DNA of 64,000 bases. Origin: CAYMKL01 sp964390805. Lineage in GTDB: Bacteria > Chloroflexota > Anaerolineae > VGOG01. The stretch spans positions 14,462 to 78,461 of the forward strand of contig CAYMKL010000016.1 in NCBI GenBank assembly GCA_964390805.1, given 5' to 3'. Numbering within the stretch: position 1 is the stretch's first letter; each line of letters begins with the position of its first letter. Shown here piece by piece: positions 1 to 8,316 of this stretch. The translations under genes were made by a program, and so were the position numbers. The notes below the pieces were generated by a model, which was not told the DNA's origin, ran no database searches, and saw only the letters and a list, made by a program, of their open reading frames with translations.

Positions 1-182
1 CAGGGAGTGCCCCGGCGTAGGCAGTGATCGAGTTCCACCAAGCGAACGAGGTAAAGGCCTCCGTCATCGCTGCAGGTCATAGAGGGTTTCAGCAGGGGTT
101 GAACGGCCAACAATCCCAGCAGACCAATCAAGAGGAGCTTCCATCCCGATCTTACAATCGTCCTGCCCAATTTCTCAGTCAA
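1..182 (-). CDS. N-terminus of a membrane protein (cut by window edge)
   Basis: An open frame runs from a TTG at 182 off the left edge (60 codons visible). The only in-frame start after the upstream TAG (209-207) is this TTG, and a GAGGAA ribosome site sits about 6 bases before it. The peptide begins LTEKLGRTIVRSG, then has one hydrophobic segment (WKLLLIGLLGLLAVQPLL), then an acidic stretch (CSDDGGLYLVRLVELD). This layout, one membrane helix followed by a D-D-G and R-x-x-E-L-D loop, resembles the start of large multi-span glycosyltransferase-like membrane proteins found in Chloroflexota. That assignment is from memory of the family and is tentative; the catalytic part lies outside the window. 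Confidence 0.55.
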   Translation of the reverse strand, partial: MTEKLGRTIVRSGWKLLLIGLLGLLAVQPLLKPSMTCSDDGGLYLVRLVELDHCLRRGTP

Positions 183-213
183 AGTCGCTTCCTCGTTAGC
201 ATTGTGCTAGCCG

Positions 214-242
214 ATTCTAACACATCTTTGATGCAATAGCAA
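214..242 (-). promoter_or_regulatory. Predicted sigma-70 promoter for the partial membrane gene
   Basis: On the minus strand TTGCTA (242-237) and TAGAAT (219-214) are separated by 17 bases and lie about 30 bases before the TTG start at 182. The match is good but not perfect, so this is an inference from spacing and position. Confidence 0.45.
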
Positions 243-278
243 AAAAACGGCGGACGCCCATTCGGACGCCGCCGTTTT
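241..278 (-). terminator. Rho-independent terminator
   Basis: AAAACGGCGG (244-253) pairs with CCGCCGTTTT (269-278). Read on the minus strand the hairpin is followed by a run of seven Ts (247-241). It lies downstream of the small minus-strand gene at 453-899 and just before the promoter of the next gene, so it probably separates the two transcripts. Confidence 0.7.
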
Positions 279-294
279 GTAGATTATCGCGCCA

Positions 295-321
295 AGCCCT
301 GCGAAGGTCTCGCGCAGGGCT
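295..321. repeat. Hairpin AGCCCTGCG/CGCAGGGCT
   Basis: A perfect 9-bp inverted repeat (295-303 and 313-321) lies between the terminator and the 148-residue gene. It has no T-run, so it may only assist termination or protect the mRNA end. Confidence 0.5.
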
Positions 322-452
322 ATAGCCAACCATGGCCTGTTTGGCTCCACAAGCATGCGAGGGAGAACATCTTGGAACCTTCGCCAGGCTTCGCTAAGTG
401 CCTATTCTTCTTCAGAGCAACGCGCCAGGGATTGCAACGACAGGCTAAGGCC

Positions 453-899
453 TCAGCCGCCGTCTCCCTTTCTCTGGATTTCGATCCGATAGGAGTAGAC
501 GCCAGGTTTGTTCACGGGTCTCCAACCGCCGGCCGTTGTGCCTGCAGGACGATAGTACTCGTACCCCAGGTCGGTGCGGATGTTCTCCACGAGGGGAGTT
601 TCATCATCCTCCATCCAGATCACGTAGCGGGTGGGCACGCCGAGGTGGTTCCACTCCAGGTACCCGTCCTCGTCAGTCATCCCCCAGACGTTGGGGTGAT
701 CATAAGCGATGCCCTGGGAGGGCTCGACGTCGAAGCGCATCTTGATCCCACTCAGGGGCTCGCCCTTGTCGTCCAGCACCGTGATGTAAAGCTTCTTCAG
801 TCCAGGACGATTGTCACATGCGCTCAGCCGGGTCTTGGCGTTCACCTTCCAGGCCGGATTGGGATTGACCTTCGGCTCAAGCAGTACTTCCTCGCTCAT
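453..899 (-). CDS. Small Ig-like/transthyretin-like protein, function unknown
   Basis: 148 residues, ATG at 899 with GAAAGGAG upstream. The sequence has a beta-rich pattern: a segment LKKLYITVLDDKGEPLSGIKM, then DEDGYLEWNHLGVPTRYVIWM and a C-terminal GVYSYRIEIQRKGD. The phrase G-E-P-L-S-G-I-K followed by D-E-D-G-Y is the usual signature of prealbumin/carboxypeptidase-regulatory-like or Big-1-like Ig folds, in which a structural domain ends each repeat with a D-x-x-G turn. There is no signal peptide, so it is probably cytoplasmic or part of a larger assembly. I do not recognise the gene. It has its own promoter and terminator. Confidence 0.75.
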   Translation of the reverse strand: MSEEVLLEPKVNPNPAWKVNAKTRLSACDNRPGLKKLYITVLDDKGEPLSGIKMRFDVEPSQGIAYDHPNVWGMTDEDGYLEWNHLGVPTRYVIWMEDDETPLVENIRTDLGYEYYRPAGTTAGGWRPVNKPGVYSYRIEIQRKGDGG

Positions 900-955
900 A
901 TTAACGCTCCTTTCTGAATGCTGAAACGTGAGGCTCGTTATGACTATTACGTGAC

Positions 956-984
956 ATTATAGCATCTTTCTGGATTTCACGCAA
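956..984 (-). promoter_or_regulatory. Predicted sigma-70 promoter of the 148-residue gene
   Basis: On the minus strand TTGCGT (984-979), 17 bases, then a perfect TATAAT (961-956), about 57 bases before the ATG at 899. The -10 box is consensus; the -35 box matches in its first three bases. Confidence 0.55.
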
Positions 985-1040
985 ATCGTGGTTTTCATCG
1001 CAATCTGTGATAAAATGCCAAGGATTGGGGAGTTCCCTCG

Positions 1041-4000
1041 CTATCCATCCCCTCCAGGCTCCAGTTGCGCAAGGGGTACGCTGGCACCCAGCTTAGCCAG
1101 TCGGTCGTCAAGGACGCCCAGTTTTCGCATGGTGAAGGCATCGTAGACGACCAAGCTCAGTCTGAGGGAGCCGGCCTGGGCGCCGACGGGAACGGACACA
1201 GAATGGACATCGAAGATAGATGATCCTCGTATCCACTTCAAAGTGGGGATGCTCCCCAATGCGGGGACGGTATCGTCCTGGGAGAGAAGTCGCCCAGCCT
1301 CATCGGTCAAGCGCACGGAGACCACGTAGTCGCGGAGGAGGGGCTTTTTCGCCACCAGGCGTAGCCCCACTCTCACCGTATCCCCTGGCAGCATCCGGTA
1401 TTCAACGCCCGCCAGGAGCATCTCCCCTCCCAGGTCCACGTAGTGGCTTCGCGGGGACGGGGTTGGCAGGGCCAAACGGCCTCCTCGCGGCCAGTACCAG
1501 GGACCTAAGCACTGGCTGATTACGTCGTCGGTCGAGCGCAGCTCTACTTGCAAGGTCATAGCTGTCAGAGGCAAGTCGTGGGCCGTAGTTAGATAGGTGC
1601 CCAGGGGAACCCGTGGCAGATGGCTGCTGGTCACCACAGTGTCGTTAGCATACAAAAGCACATCATAATCGCCGTCTTCGGTTCCAACGCGATGCCAGTG
1701 GAGGTAGACCCGCCGGCTGTCCTCCAGGCTGGTGTCGTGATCAACCCCAATCAGGGTCAACCCGTTGGCGAAGGGCTGGTGTAGGGGGTGTAGGGTGACA
1801 GGGCGCAGGGCTGGTGGCATCACCTCCACTTCGGCCAGTAGCACGGTCTCAGCGCCCTCCTTAGTCGTCAGGCGTTGCCAACCCCCTTTGGGGAGAGTGA
1901 TGTACAGGCCGGCGATAAGCTGGTAAGACCCTGACGGAGTCGTGGGCAGTACCTGTATCTCGTAGCCATCAACAGAGACCTCCCCTGTTTTGAAGCCAGC
2001 CATATCGTGGGTGACGTCCATCTGTCCCAGAACTCGCCCTCCATCACCCACCAGGTGGACGAAAAAGGAGTAGTTGCCACCCAGCTCGACCATGGGCTGC
2101 CAGTACAGGTCCAAGTATAGAGGGTGGCCTGACGGAACACTGTCTTTCGGCAAACGATAGCCCAGAAGCTGGATCTTCCCCCCGAAAGTCGCGTCGAGCC
2201 TGACGACGTCGCCTGGCTTCCCCCCCAGGGCCTGCCCTGAGCAAGGTCGAAGGGTTGGGGGGGATTGAGGGGGGGCTACCTCGCTTTGCACCAGGAAGGC
2301 CTCGCCCAGAGGGGTGAAGCGATATGGCGTGGCGCCAAACTCCTGATAATAGTTGGTGACGATCAAGGGGCGTTCTCCCACGTTGTCCTCTATACGCCGC
2401 AGCCAAGTAGCAGAGATCGGTTCGGCGCCCTCCGGATAAACGTATTTCACCTCCACATCCGGTCGCGCGCCTTCGCTGTACTGCAGGTACCAGAGGGGGG
2501 TGGCCCAATGCCAATTGGCCAGGACCAGCGCGTCGGAGGGGGCGTCGGACATCACACTTTCTGCATATTGGCGCGCGGAGCGATCCTCGCTCAGCCAGGC
2601 GAAGCTGGGATAACGATGAGCCAATTGGATAACACCGAGCAAGATGACGAAGGACACCAGGCAGGCATCAAGCCCTTCGACTCTGCTCAGGACAAGCGCT
2701 TTGAATCTGCTCCAGTGGCCCAACACAGCCGTGCCGTGGCCAATGATGATAGCCAGAGGTACATAAGCGGGTATCAAATACTCCACTGTCTCCGGGGCGC
2801 GGTAGGTAACGGTGACAAGGGCTTGAACAGCTACGGTCCCACCGCAGAGGAGCAAAAGCCGCCAATCTTTGCCCAGCATGATCAGGGCTCCCACGGCAGC
2901 AGCTATGAGCAACCCCAGGCCGAACTGAAAGTCCAGGATGTTGGCCAGCACCTTGAATCGTTCGAGCAGGAGACCGGAGCTGGCAAAGTAGAACATATCG
3001 CCCCGAAACCCACGCGCCAGGACGTGGTTCAAGAATCCCGCTGGGGTAGCGATGTCGGACGGGCCAAAGGGAGTACCCAGGATTCCTCTGATGGGAAGGT
3101 AGAGGAGCACGACTAGCGAGAGGAGGAAAGCCAGAAGAGGCTTCCGGAGAGAACGCACCCTGGTAAACAATGAAGTTTCGATCCTTCGACCAAGCTCAGG
3201 ACAAGGTTTCGAGACTTCGGCGAGCTCAGTCGAGCCGTTTCGAGTTTCGAGTTCGGTCACTAATAGAAAGGCGACGAAGGGGAGAATCAAAAAGACCAAG
3301 GAGCCGTGGTGGGTGATCCCCAGCCCGAAAGCTAGAGCGAACAAAATGAGGTAAACTGCCTTTCGCTTCTTAGCATAACTAACGAGGGCGAACAGCATCA
3401 AAGCAGCGAAGAAAGCCGTCAGGCTGCGGGTGTTGGCAGTTGTGGCCTGCGCCCAAAAGGTGGTGGATGTGCCCAGAACCAGAGCGCCCACCACACCCCC
3501 AAGAGCCGAATCGGTAACTCGTCGCACTGTGCGGCTTACCAGCGCCAGGGTCAAAGCAGCGAAAAAAGCTGACATCAGGTTGACCCTGTAGGCTACGTCG
3601 CCGACGGGGATCAAAGTGAAAAGCTTGCCCAGCATGGTGTAAAGTGGATACCCAGGTGGGTGGGCAATGCCCAGAATATCGGCCACGAACTGGAACTCGC
3701 CGCTATTCGACGGTAAGACAGTGGGGGCCAACGTGCGCACATACAGGCCGAGGCACAGGATGAATACGATGGACTCCATAGGAAGGGAGCGTTTGCCCTT
3801 GACGTTAGCGATGAGCAGGGCGGTCACGGCCACGAAGGCCGCAGACCAGGCGAGGGCAGGCTCAATGCGGAGATACAGAACGTAGGCGTATAGTGTCACC
3901 AAAGGGGTGAGCATCAGACCGTAGCGTTGCCCTAGAGCGGCCAGGCCGATTCCGACAACGCTGCATACGATTATCAAAGCCAGCGATGCCAGCCGGGGCC

Positions 4001-4205
4001 AGGCGGTCGTCGTCGCCTCAGCGATGACCCGGCTCGCATACAGCCCCAGGCCGAGGCCCAGGAGAATGGGGTTGAGCGCCGAGCTAAAGCTCGACGCTGA
4101 AAGAACAAAGCCCCCTTCAGGGGCTAGATTGCAGCCCGAAGGGCTTTGTTCTTTCAGCCCGGAGCTTCCAGCTCCGGGCGAGCAAGCTCCATTACTGTTA
4201 AACAT
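1041..4205 (-). CDS. DUF2723 multi-span membrane protein (predicted glycosyltransferase)
   Basis: About 1054 residues. Roughly 12 hydrophobic segments fill the first half. The DUF2723 signature NSGEFQF...AHPPGYPLYTMLGK lies near residues 165-195; this family is a GT-C type protein thought to transfer sugars (O-mannosyl-like) at the outer membrane face. The second half is soluble and beta-rich, with two repeated Ig/jelly-roll-like segments (LDLYWQPMVELGGNYSFFVHLVGDGG and YLHWHRVGTEDGDYDVLLY). The ATG at 4205 follows the glycosyltransferase stop (4210-4208) by two bases. Oddities: the first 40 residues are encoded by a palindromic insert (4097-4179), and at least three small repeats are inserted in frame (encoding TLRPCSGQALG, VLSRVEGLDA and STELAEVSKPCPELGRR). 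The true start may be further in, near SALNPILLGLG. Confidence 0.85.
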   Translation of the reverse strand: MFNSNGACSPGAGSSGLKEQSPSGCNLAPEGGFVLSASSFSSALNPILLGLGLGLYASRVIAEATTTAWPRLASLALIIVCSVVGIGLAALGQRYGLMLTPLVTLYAYVLYLRIEPALAWSAAFVAVTALLIANVKGKRSLPMESIVFILCLGLYVRTLAPTVLPSNSGEFQFVADILGIAHPPGYPLYTMLGKLFTLIPVGDVAYRVNLMSAFFAALTLALVSRTVRRVTDSALGGVVGALVLGTSTTFWAQATTANTRSLTAFFAALMLFALVSYAKKRKAVYLILFALAFGLGITHHGSLVFLILPFVAFLLVTELETRNGSTELAEVSKPCPELGRRIETSLFTRVRSLRKPLLAFLLSLVVLLYLPIRGILGTPFGPSDIATPAGFLNHVLARGFRGDMFYFASSGLLLERFKVLANILDFQFGLGLLIAAAVGALIMLGKDWRLLLLCGGTVAVQALVTVTYRAPETVEYLIPAYVPLAIIIGHGTAVLGHWSRFKALVLSRVEGLDACLVSFVILLGVIQLAHRYPSFAWLSEDRSARQYAESVMSDAPSDALVLANWHWATPLWYLQYSEGARPDVEVKYVYPEGAEPISATWLRRIEDNVGERPLIVTNYYQEFGATPYRFTPLGEAFLVQSEVAPPQSPPTLRPCSGQALGGKPGDVVRLDATFGGKIQLLGYRLPKDSVPSGHPLYLDLYWQPMVELGGNYSFFVHLVGDGGRVLGQMDVTHDMAGFKTGEVSVDGYEIQVLPTTPSGSYQLIAGLYITLPKGGWQRLTTKEGAETVLLAEVEVMPPALRPVTLHPLHQPFANGLTLIGVDHDTSLEDSRRVYLHWHRVGTEDGDYDVLLYANDTVVTSSHLPRVPLGTYLTTAHDLPLTAMTLQVELRSTDDVISQCLGPWYWPRGGRLALPTPSPRSHYVDLGGEMLLAGVEYRMLPGDTVRVGLRLVAKKPLLRDYVVSVRLTDEAGRLLSQDDTVPALGSIPTLKWIRGSSIFDVHSVSVPVGAQAGSLRLSLVVYDAFTMRKLGVLDDRLAKLGASVPLAQLEPGGDG
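2217..2277. repeat. Composite G/C-run repeat with inner palindrome, in frame in DUF2723 gene
   Basis: C-run, then an inner palindrome of the CCCTTCGAC...GCTCAGGACA family (minus orientation, near 2230-2255), then TTGGGGGGGATTGAGGGGGGG. Flanks match the element at 14761-14799, which lacks the inner part. It codes for about 20 extra residues of the membrane protein. Confidence 0.75.
2667..2698. repeat. In-frame CCCTTCGAC...GCTCAGGACA repeat copy
   Basis: CCCTTCGAC-TCT-GCTCAGGACAAG lies within the DUF2723 gene and contributes the peptide LSRVEG. It shares both arms with the copies at 2230, 3183, 4798, 44583 and 52805. Confidence 0.75.
3182..3240. repeat. Two adjacent small repeats inserted in frame
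   Basis: A copy of CCTTCGAC-CAA-GCTCAGGACAAGG (3183-3206) is followed directly by a 24-base element (3213-3236) starting GACTTCGGCGAGC and ending GTCGAGCC. The second element occurs exactly at 19251-19274 and, inverted, at 33638-33661. Together they add about 20 residues to the DUF2723 protein. Confidence 0.8.
4097..4179. repeat. Nested palindromic element at the 5' end of the DUF2723 gene
   Basis: CTGAAAGAACAAAGCCC (4097-4113) pairs perfectly with its inverse (4141-4157). Immediately after it GCCCGGAGCT (4157-4166) pairs with AGCTCCGGGC (4170-4179). The pair of hairpins looks like a small non-autonomous insert that supplied a new start region for the membrane protein. Confidence 0.75.
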
Positions 4206-4207
4206 CT

Positions 4208-5347
4208 CTAGCAGCCAACCACCTTCCGATAAACAACCAACGTCTCCAGCGCGGTTTGCCTCCAACTGAACTTAGCCGCCTGGTCCAAAGCTCTTTGCCG
4301 TAGTTTAGCCCTGAGAACATCATCAATTAGGAGCATCTCCATGGCTTCGGCCAGGGCTTCCACGTCTGTGGGTTCGACCAATATCCCACCTTCGCCTACC
4401 ACCTCCGGCAACGACGAATGGTTGGAGGTTATGACAGGGGCGCCACAGGCCATCGCTTCCAGAGGCGGCAAACCGAACCCCTCGTAGAGCGAGGGAAAAA
4501 CGAAAGCCGTCGCCCCGCTTAGAAGAGCCGGCTTGTCCTCCTCATGTACCCAGCCGGTGAAGATCACCCTATCCTCCACTCCCAATTCCCTGACCAGGCG
4601 GCAGGGGTCTGGAAACAGAGGGCTGTCCCGCCCAGGCAACTTGCCGGCAATGACCAGCCTGGCCTGCCGCCATCTACTGACCAGCAAAGCGAAGGCCCTG
4701 AGCAAAGTGGAGAGGTTCTTGCGCTGGTCGAAGCCGCCCAGATAGAGAAGGTAACGCTCTGGCAGGGCATACTTTCGGCGGATCGCAGCCAGTTGGGCCC
4801 TTCGACTTGGCTCAGGACAGGCCTCGTCCTCCACGGGCTGGAATGTCTCGCCAGCGGCCTCGTAGGTGACGTGGATGCGCTCTGGCGGGATGTGCAGGTA
4901 GCGCACGATGTCCCTCTTGGATGCCTGGGAGACAGTGATGATGGCCTCGGCCCTTCGGGCTGCGGCGGCCACCAATCGAGTGTATAGTCGCACCAGGAGT
5001 GAACCACGATAGGCGGGCAAGATGAGGGGGATGAGGTCGTGGACGGTGACCACTGTTGGCACCGTTGGGAAGAAAGGCGAGGCGAAGTAGGGAACGTGGG
5101 CCAGGTCTATGTCCGGGCGACGACAGGTGCGGGGGAAAGAGACTTGCTCGAACCAGAGCTTGCTGAAATTGCGGATTGCGGATTGCGGATTGCGGATTTT
5201 GGAGATTCGGGGCGCTAGGCATGGGCTGAGCAAAAGGTATTCATTCGTTGGATCCACCTTCGCCAGCGCCTCCAGCAAGTTGTGCGTGTACTGCCCGCTG
5301 CCCGTCGCAGGGCGCTCCAGGAAGAGGGCGTTAATCCCTATGCGCAT
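4208..5347 (-). CDS. Family 4 glycosyltransferase
   Basis: 379 residues, GT-B fold. The N-terminus is MRIGINALFLERPATGSGQYTHNLL, with the glycine-rich loop typical of GT4 enzymes. The C-terminal nucleotide-sugar site has FPSLYEGFGLPPLEAMACGAPV (E-x7-E motif) near residues 290-310, and KNLSTLLRAFALL before it. It should transfer a sugar from a nucleotide donor in the cytoplasm during glycan or glycolipid synthesis. It overlaps the epimerase gene by 17 bases and is followed closely by the DUF2723 gene. Two low-complexity inserts interrupt it: a GCGGATT heptamer array (peptide IRNPQSAIRN, about residues 50-60) and a palindromic repeat (EACPEPSRRAQ). Confidence 0.9.
   Translation of the reverse strand: MRIGINALFLERPATGSGQYTHNLLEALAKVDPTNEYLLLSPCLAPRISKIRNPQSAIRNFSKLWFEQVSFPRTCRRPDIDLAHVPYFASPFFPTVPTVVTVHDLIPLILPAYRGSLLVRLYTRLVAAAARRAEAIITVSQASKRDIVRYLHIPPERIHVTYEAAGETFQPVEDEACPEPSRRAQLAAIRRKYALPERYLLYLGGFDQRKNLSTLLRAFALLVSRWRQARLVIAGKLPGRDSPLFPDPCRLVRELGVEDRVIFTGWVHEEDKPALLSGATAFVFPSLYEGFGLPPLEAMACGAPVITSNHSSLPEVVGEGGILVEPTDVEALAEAMEMLLIDDVLRAKLRQRALDQAAKFSWRQTALETLVVYRKVVGC
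4797..4826. repeat. In-frame CCCTTCGAC...GCTCAGGACA repeat copy in glycosyltransferase
   Basis: CCCTTCGACTTGGCTCAGGA followed by CAGGCC adds the peptide ACPEPSRR between two helices of the GT4 enzyme. Confidence 0.75.
5171..5198. repeat. Heptamer tandem repeat (GCGGATT)x4
   Basis: Four perfect GCGGATT units lie inside the glycosyltransferase gene. A 28-base array is not a multiple of three, yet the frame is kept with flanking bases. Other heptamer arrays are at 26872, 26924 and 39896. Confidence 0.85.
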
Positions 5348-6260
5348 TTCTGAAATACTCTACCGTCCTCCGCATCCCCTCGTGCAACCCGACCCGCGGC
5401 GCCCAGTCTAGCTCATGCTGGGCCTTGCTGGCATCCAGGTAGATTTTGAAGACCTCGCCTAGCTTTGGAGGGCCATGGACGGCCTCTTTCTCATAGCCAG
5501 TGATCTCCTTCAGTTTGGCGAAGATCTCGCTTATGGAGGTGCCGATTCCCCAACCGATGTTGTAGATATGGTCCTCGCCCCTTTCTATGGCCTTGACGTT
5601 GGCCTCGGCGATGTCGCTGACGTAGACGAAGTCCCGCTCCTGCTCACCGCTTCCGTTTATGATGGGCTCCCCACCTTGGAGCATCTGGCCGGTGAAGATG
5701 GCGACTACCCCTGCCTCGCCGTAAGGATCCTGCCGGGGTCCATAGACGTTGGCGTAGCGCAAGGCAATGTAGTGCAAGCCATGGTTGGCGCCGTAGAGGT
5801 AGAGGTAGTGCTCCAGGAAATGCTTGCTGGCCCCATAGGGATCAAGCGGATTGATGGGGTGAGACTCGTCGGCAGGAAGGTACTCCGGCTCGCCGTAGAC
5901 GGCCCCACCGGTAGAGGCGTAAATGAATTTGCCGACGCCGTACTTCCGGCTCAGTTCTAGCAAGTTGAGCGAACCAATGACGTTGACCTCGGCGTATAGG
6001 ACAGGCTTTTCCATGGATTCCCGCACGTTGGCCCGCGCCGCCTGGTGGTTGACGATCTCAGGTCGTTCGGCGGCGAAGACCTCCTCCAGGCCCTGGGCAT
6101 CGCGGATGTCGAGATGATAGAACTTCGCCTGCGGGTTAAGATACTCGCGCTTCCCGGTGGAGAGGTCGTCCACCACGACCACCTCGTGCCCCCTTTCGAC
6201 CAAAGCGTCCACCACGTGCGAGCCGATAAAGCCAGCACCTCCGGTAACCAGAATTCTCAT
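5331..6260 (-). CDS. NAD-dependent epimerase/dehydratase (UDP-glucose 4-epimerase-like)
   Basis: 309 residues, extended SDR. Rossmann motif TGGAGFIGSH at residues 6-15, Ser/Thr at STGG (116-117) and the catalytic Tyr142-x3-Lys146 (YGASK). NHQAARANVRESMEKP matches the NAC/GalE class of archaeal and bacterial UDP-sugar epimerases. It probably interconverts UDP-glucose and UDP-galactose or a related pair. ATG at 6260 with AAAGGGGAG upstream; an earlier in-frame ATG at 6335 would add 25 residues that do not fit the family. It lies between the PfkB kinase and the glycosyltransferase, which fits supply of a sugar nucleotide. Confidence 0.9.
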   Translation of the reverse strand: MRILVTGGAGFIGSHVVDALVERGHEVVVVDDLSTGKREYLNPQAKFYHLDIRDAQGLEEVFAAERPEIVNHQAARANVRESMEKPVLYAEVNVIGSLNLLELSRKYGVGKFIYASTGGAVYGEPEYLPADESHPINPLDPYGASKHFLEHYLYLYGANHGLHYIALRYANVYGPRQDPYGEAGVVAIFTGQMLQGGEPIINGSGEQERDFVYVSDIAEANVKAIERGEDHIYNIGWGIGTSISEIFAKLKEITGYEKEAVHGPPKLGEVFKIYLDASKAQHELDWAPRVGLHEGMRRTVEYFRNAHRD

Positions 6261-6307
6261 TGTCGCTCCCCTTTCGAGTTTTTGTCCCTTGCAGGGTTTC
6301 GCGGCTA

Positions 6308-7354
6308 TTATACCCCTTCTCGGCGAATTCTCCAAATCCGATCAAAGCGCTCCCGCACTTGCGCCGGCGAGGCCGTACCAGTAGTGCCTATCTGCTGGAT
6401 GGTGACGGAGGCGACAAGGTTGCCCAACAAGGCCGCTTCCTCTGGCTCGGCGCCGCTGCCCAGGGCTGACACGACGCCGGCCATCACACTGTCGCCCGCC
6501 CCAACGATGTCTACTTTGCCCTCTACTGGCACGGCCGGAATGTGTCGGCAGCCCTCTTCAGTGAACAGGAGGATGCCTTGAGATCCGACGGTGAGGAAGA
6601 CCGGCTTTTGGTTTCGGCGAAAGAGCTCCGTGCCGCACTCCCTGGCTGTTTCCAGGGTGAACCCGCCTTCCCACTCCGGCCGCAGGGCTAAGATCGCCTC
6701 GCGCCAGTTGGGCTTGATGACCACGTGCTGGAAGAGCCCGATGCGCTGGCGAGAGTCGGCGGCGAAGGTTTTGTCGGGATAGCGGACCGCCAGTCGCCCT
6801 ATCTCCTCCCGCACCCGGTCGGTGATCACGCCGCAATTGCGCTCCGGTACCTGGTCGGCGATGACCACTGCGTCCACTTTGTGCGTCAGTTGCCGCAGGC
6901 GGGCGATGACTTGCTCCTCCGCGTCCGACGGCAGCGGGGCGCGGTTCTTGATGTCGAGCCGCTGAATCTCGTGCTCCCGGCCGTCGGATTCCCGCATCAT
7001 GGGCTTGGTGTAAGTCGGCGTGAAGAGGTCGGCTCGCTGGATGAGCGGCTCGATGTCCACTCCTCTCTCCGCCAGGCCCTGCTTCAGCTCGTAACCCTCA
7101 CCGTCGTCGCCTATGACGCCCAACGCCGCGACCTTGACTCCCAGAGCCCGCAGGTTGGAAGTGACCGTCCCAGCAGCTCCAGGGCTACACCGCGCCTCCA
7201 CGACCTGATAGGCCTCCAGTCCCGTCTCCAGCGAGACCTCGCTCAACTGCCGGTCAATGACCAGGTACTTGTCCAGAAAGAAGTCGCCCACCACCAGCAC
7301 GTGGACGTGGGGGAATCGGTTCAGCAGTTCATCGAGCCGTCTTTCGTCCATCAT
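6308..7354 (-). CDS. PfkB-family sugar kinase, HldE/RfaE-like
   Basis: 348 residues, ribokinase fold. The opening VLVVGDFFLDKYLVIDR and the segment CSPGAAGTVTSNLRALGVKVAALGVIGDDGEG match heptose-7-phosphate kinase (RfaE domain 1). The ATP/anion-hole motif VDIVGAGDSVMAG is near residue 275. The closest known reaction is phosphorylation of a sugar phosphate at C1. No nucleotidyltransferase domain is attached. Its ATG overlaps the stop of the deoxyhypusine-synthase-like gene by four bases (ATGA), so the two are translationally coupled. Confidence 0.85.
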   Translation of the reverse strand: MMDERRLDELLNRFPHVHVLVVGDFFLDKYLVIDRQLSEVSLETGLEAYQVVEARCSPGAAGTVTSNLRALGVKVAALGVIGDDGEGYELKQGLAERGVDIEPLIQRADLFTPTYTKPMMRESDGREHEIQRLDIKNRAPLPSDAEEQVIARLRQLTHKVDAVVIADQVPERNCGVITDRVREEIGRLAVRYPDKTFAADSRQRIGLFQHVVIKPNWREAILALRPEWEGGFTLETARECGTELFRRNQKPVFLTVGSQGILLFTEEGCRHIPAVPVEGKVDIVGAGDSVMAGVVSALGSGAEPEEAALLGNLVASVTIQQIGTTGTASPAQVRERFDRIWRIRREGV

Positions 7355-8313
7355 CTCCTCTCGGTAACGAGGCCATACAGATTGGGCAGCGTGGCCCGAT
7401 GGTCGCCGCGGATGTAGAAACTCTCGCCGCCGTCCTGGACGGTGCGCACCAGGAGGGTCTTGTAGGGCCGGAAGTAGTAGCGCGCATCGGACTTGGACGC
7501 CTCGGTGTGATAGTCGGGGTCTAGGTGTACCAAGTCGAAGACAGCAGTGGTGAAGCGGTTGATGTGCCGCCCCTCCTGGCGGGCCACGTTGCGGGCCATG
7601 GCCAGGGCTTTGAGAAAGACTTCCGGACCCATCACCGCCGTGCCGAAGTTCAAGAGCACCCCGTTTTGCAGCTTGGAGACGCTGTGGGCCAGGATCAAAA
7701 AGTCGCAGTAGGATGCCTCGCCCAGAGCCGCGCCATCGCAGTTAGGGTGCTCGTGGATGATGTCGTAGCCAATGCCCACGTGCGCTGTCACTGGCACCCG
7801 CAGTCGGTAGCCCGCCGCCAGGATGCTCGCGTCACCATGTGGCAGTCGCTTTTCCTCGATCATCCGCCCGACCGCCTCGCCCAGTCCAAGACCGTCGCGT
7901 GCTCCCTGCTTGATGGCGTCGTTGATGCGGCCCGTCTCCTCCCACAATCCGAACTGCCCCTCCCGGATGTAGCGGGCCACGCTCTCGGTAGTCGCTCCGG
8001 TGAAGGCCAGTTCGAAGTCGTGGATGGGGCCAGCGCCGTTCATGCCAACGTGGGTGACGATGCCTCGCTCCATCAGATCAATGACGAAGCGCGACAGGCC
8101 GCGCTTGATGACGTGCGCGCCCATCATCAGGATCACTTGAGACCCGGCTTGATGCGCCTGCGCAACACGCTCAGCCACCTTTCTCAGGTCAGGGGCATCG
8201 AAAGGTGGAATATCGTCGTCCAGGTTCAAGACCTCGGCCAAAGCCATGTCGTGCACTCGCTCCGACAGAGGTCGGAGCTTCAGCTTGCTGCGGTCGAAAA
8301 GAGGATAGGGCAT
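7351..8313 (-). CDS. Deoxyhypusine synthase-like family protein
   Basis: 320 residues. The pattern VILMMGAHVIKRGLSRFVIDLMERGIVTHVGMNGAGPIHDFELAFTG followed by GYRLRVPVTAHVGIGYDIIHEHP fits the NAD-binding deoxyhypusine synthase/homospermidine synthase fold. In bacteria members of this family act on small substrates rather than eIF5A, and many are uncharacterised. The context (PfkB kinase, HAD phosphatase, uridine-kinase-like protein) argues for a sugar or sugar-nucleotide role rather than polyamine synthesis. The family call is from motif memory and moderate in confidence. Confidence 0.6.
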   Translation of the reverse strand: MPYPLFDRSKLKLRPLSERVHDMALAEVLNLDDDIPPFDAPDLRKVAERVAQAHQAGSQVILMMGAHVIKRGLSRFVIDLMERGIVTHVGMNGAGPIHDFELAFTGATTESVARYIREGQFGLWEETGRINDAIKQGARDGLGLGEAVGRMIEEKRLPHGDASILAAGYRLRVPVTAHVGIGYDIIHEHPNCDGAALGEASYCDFLILAHSVSKLQNGVLLNFGTAVMGPEVFLKALAMARNVARQEGRHINRFTTAVFDLVHLDPDYHTEASKSDARYYFRPYKTLLVRTVQDGGESFYIRGDHRATLPNLYGLVTERR

Positions 8314-8316
8314 CGG

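Noticed and set aside
2265..3116. Plus-strand open frame of 283 codons over the DUF2723 gene
   Set aside because: No start signal and no domain; the minus strand encodes membrane helices in the same place.
5171..5198. CRISPR-like array
   Set aside because: Units are seven bases with no spacers. No array with 20-40 base repeats and unique spacers occurs anywhere in the window.
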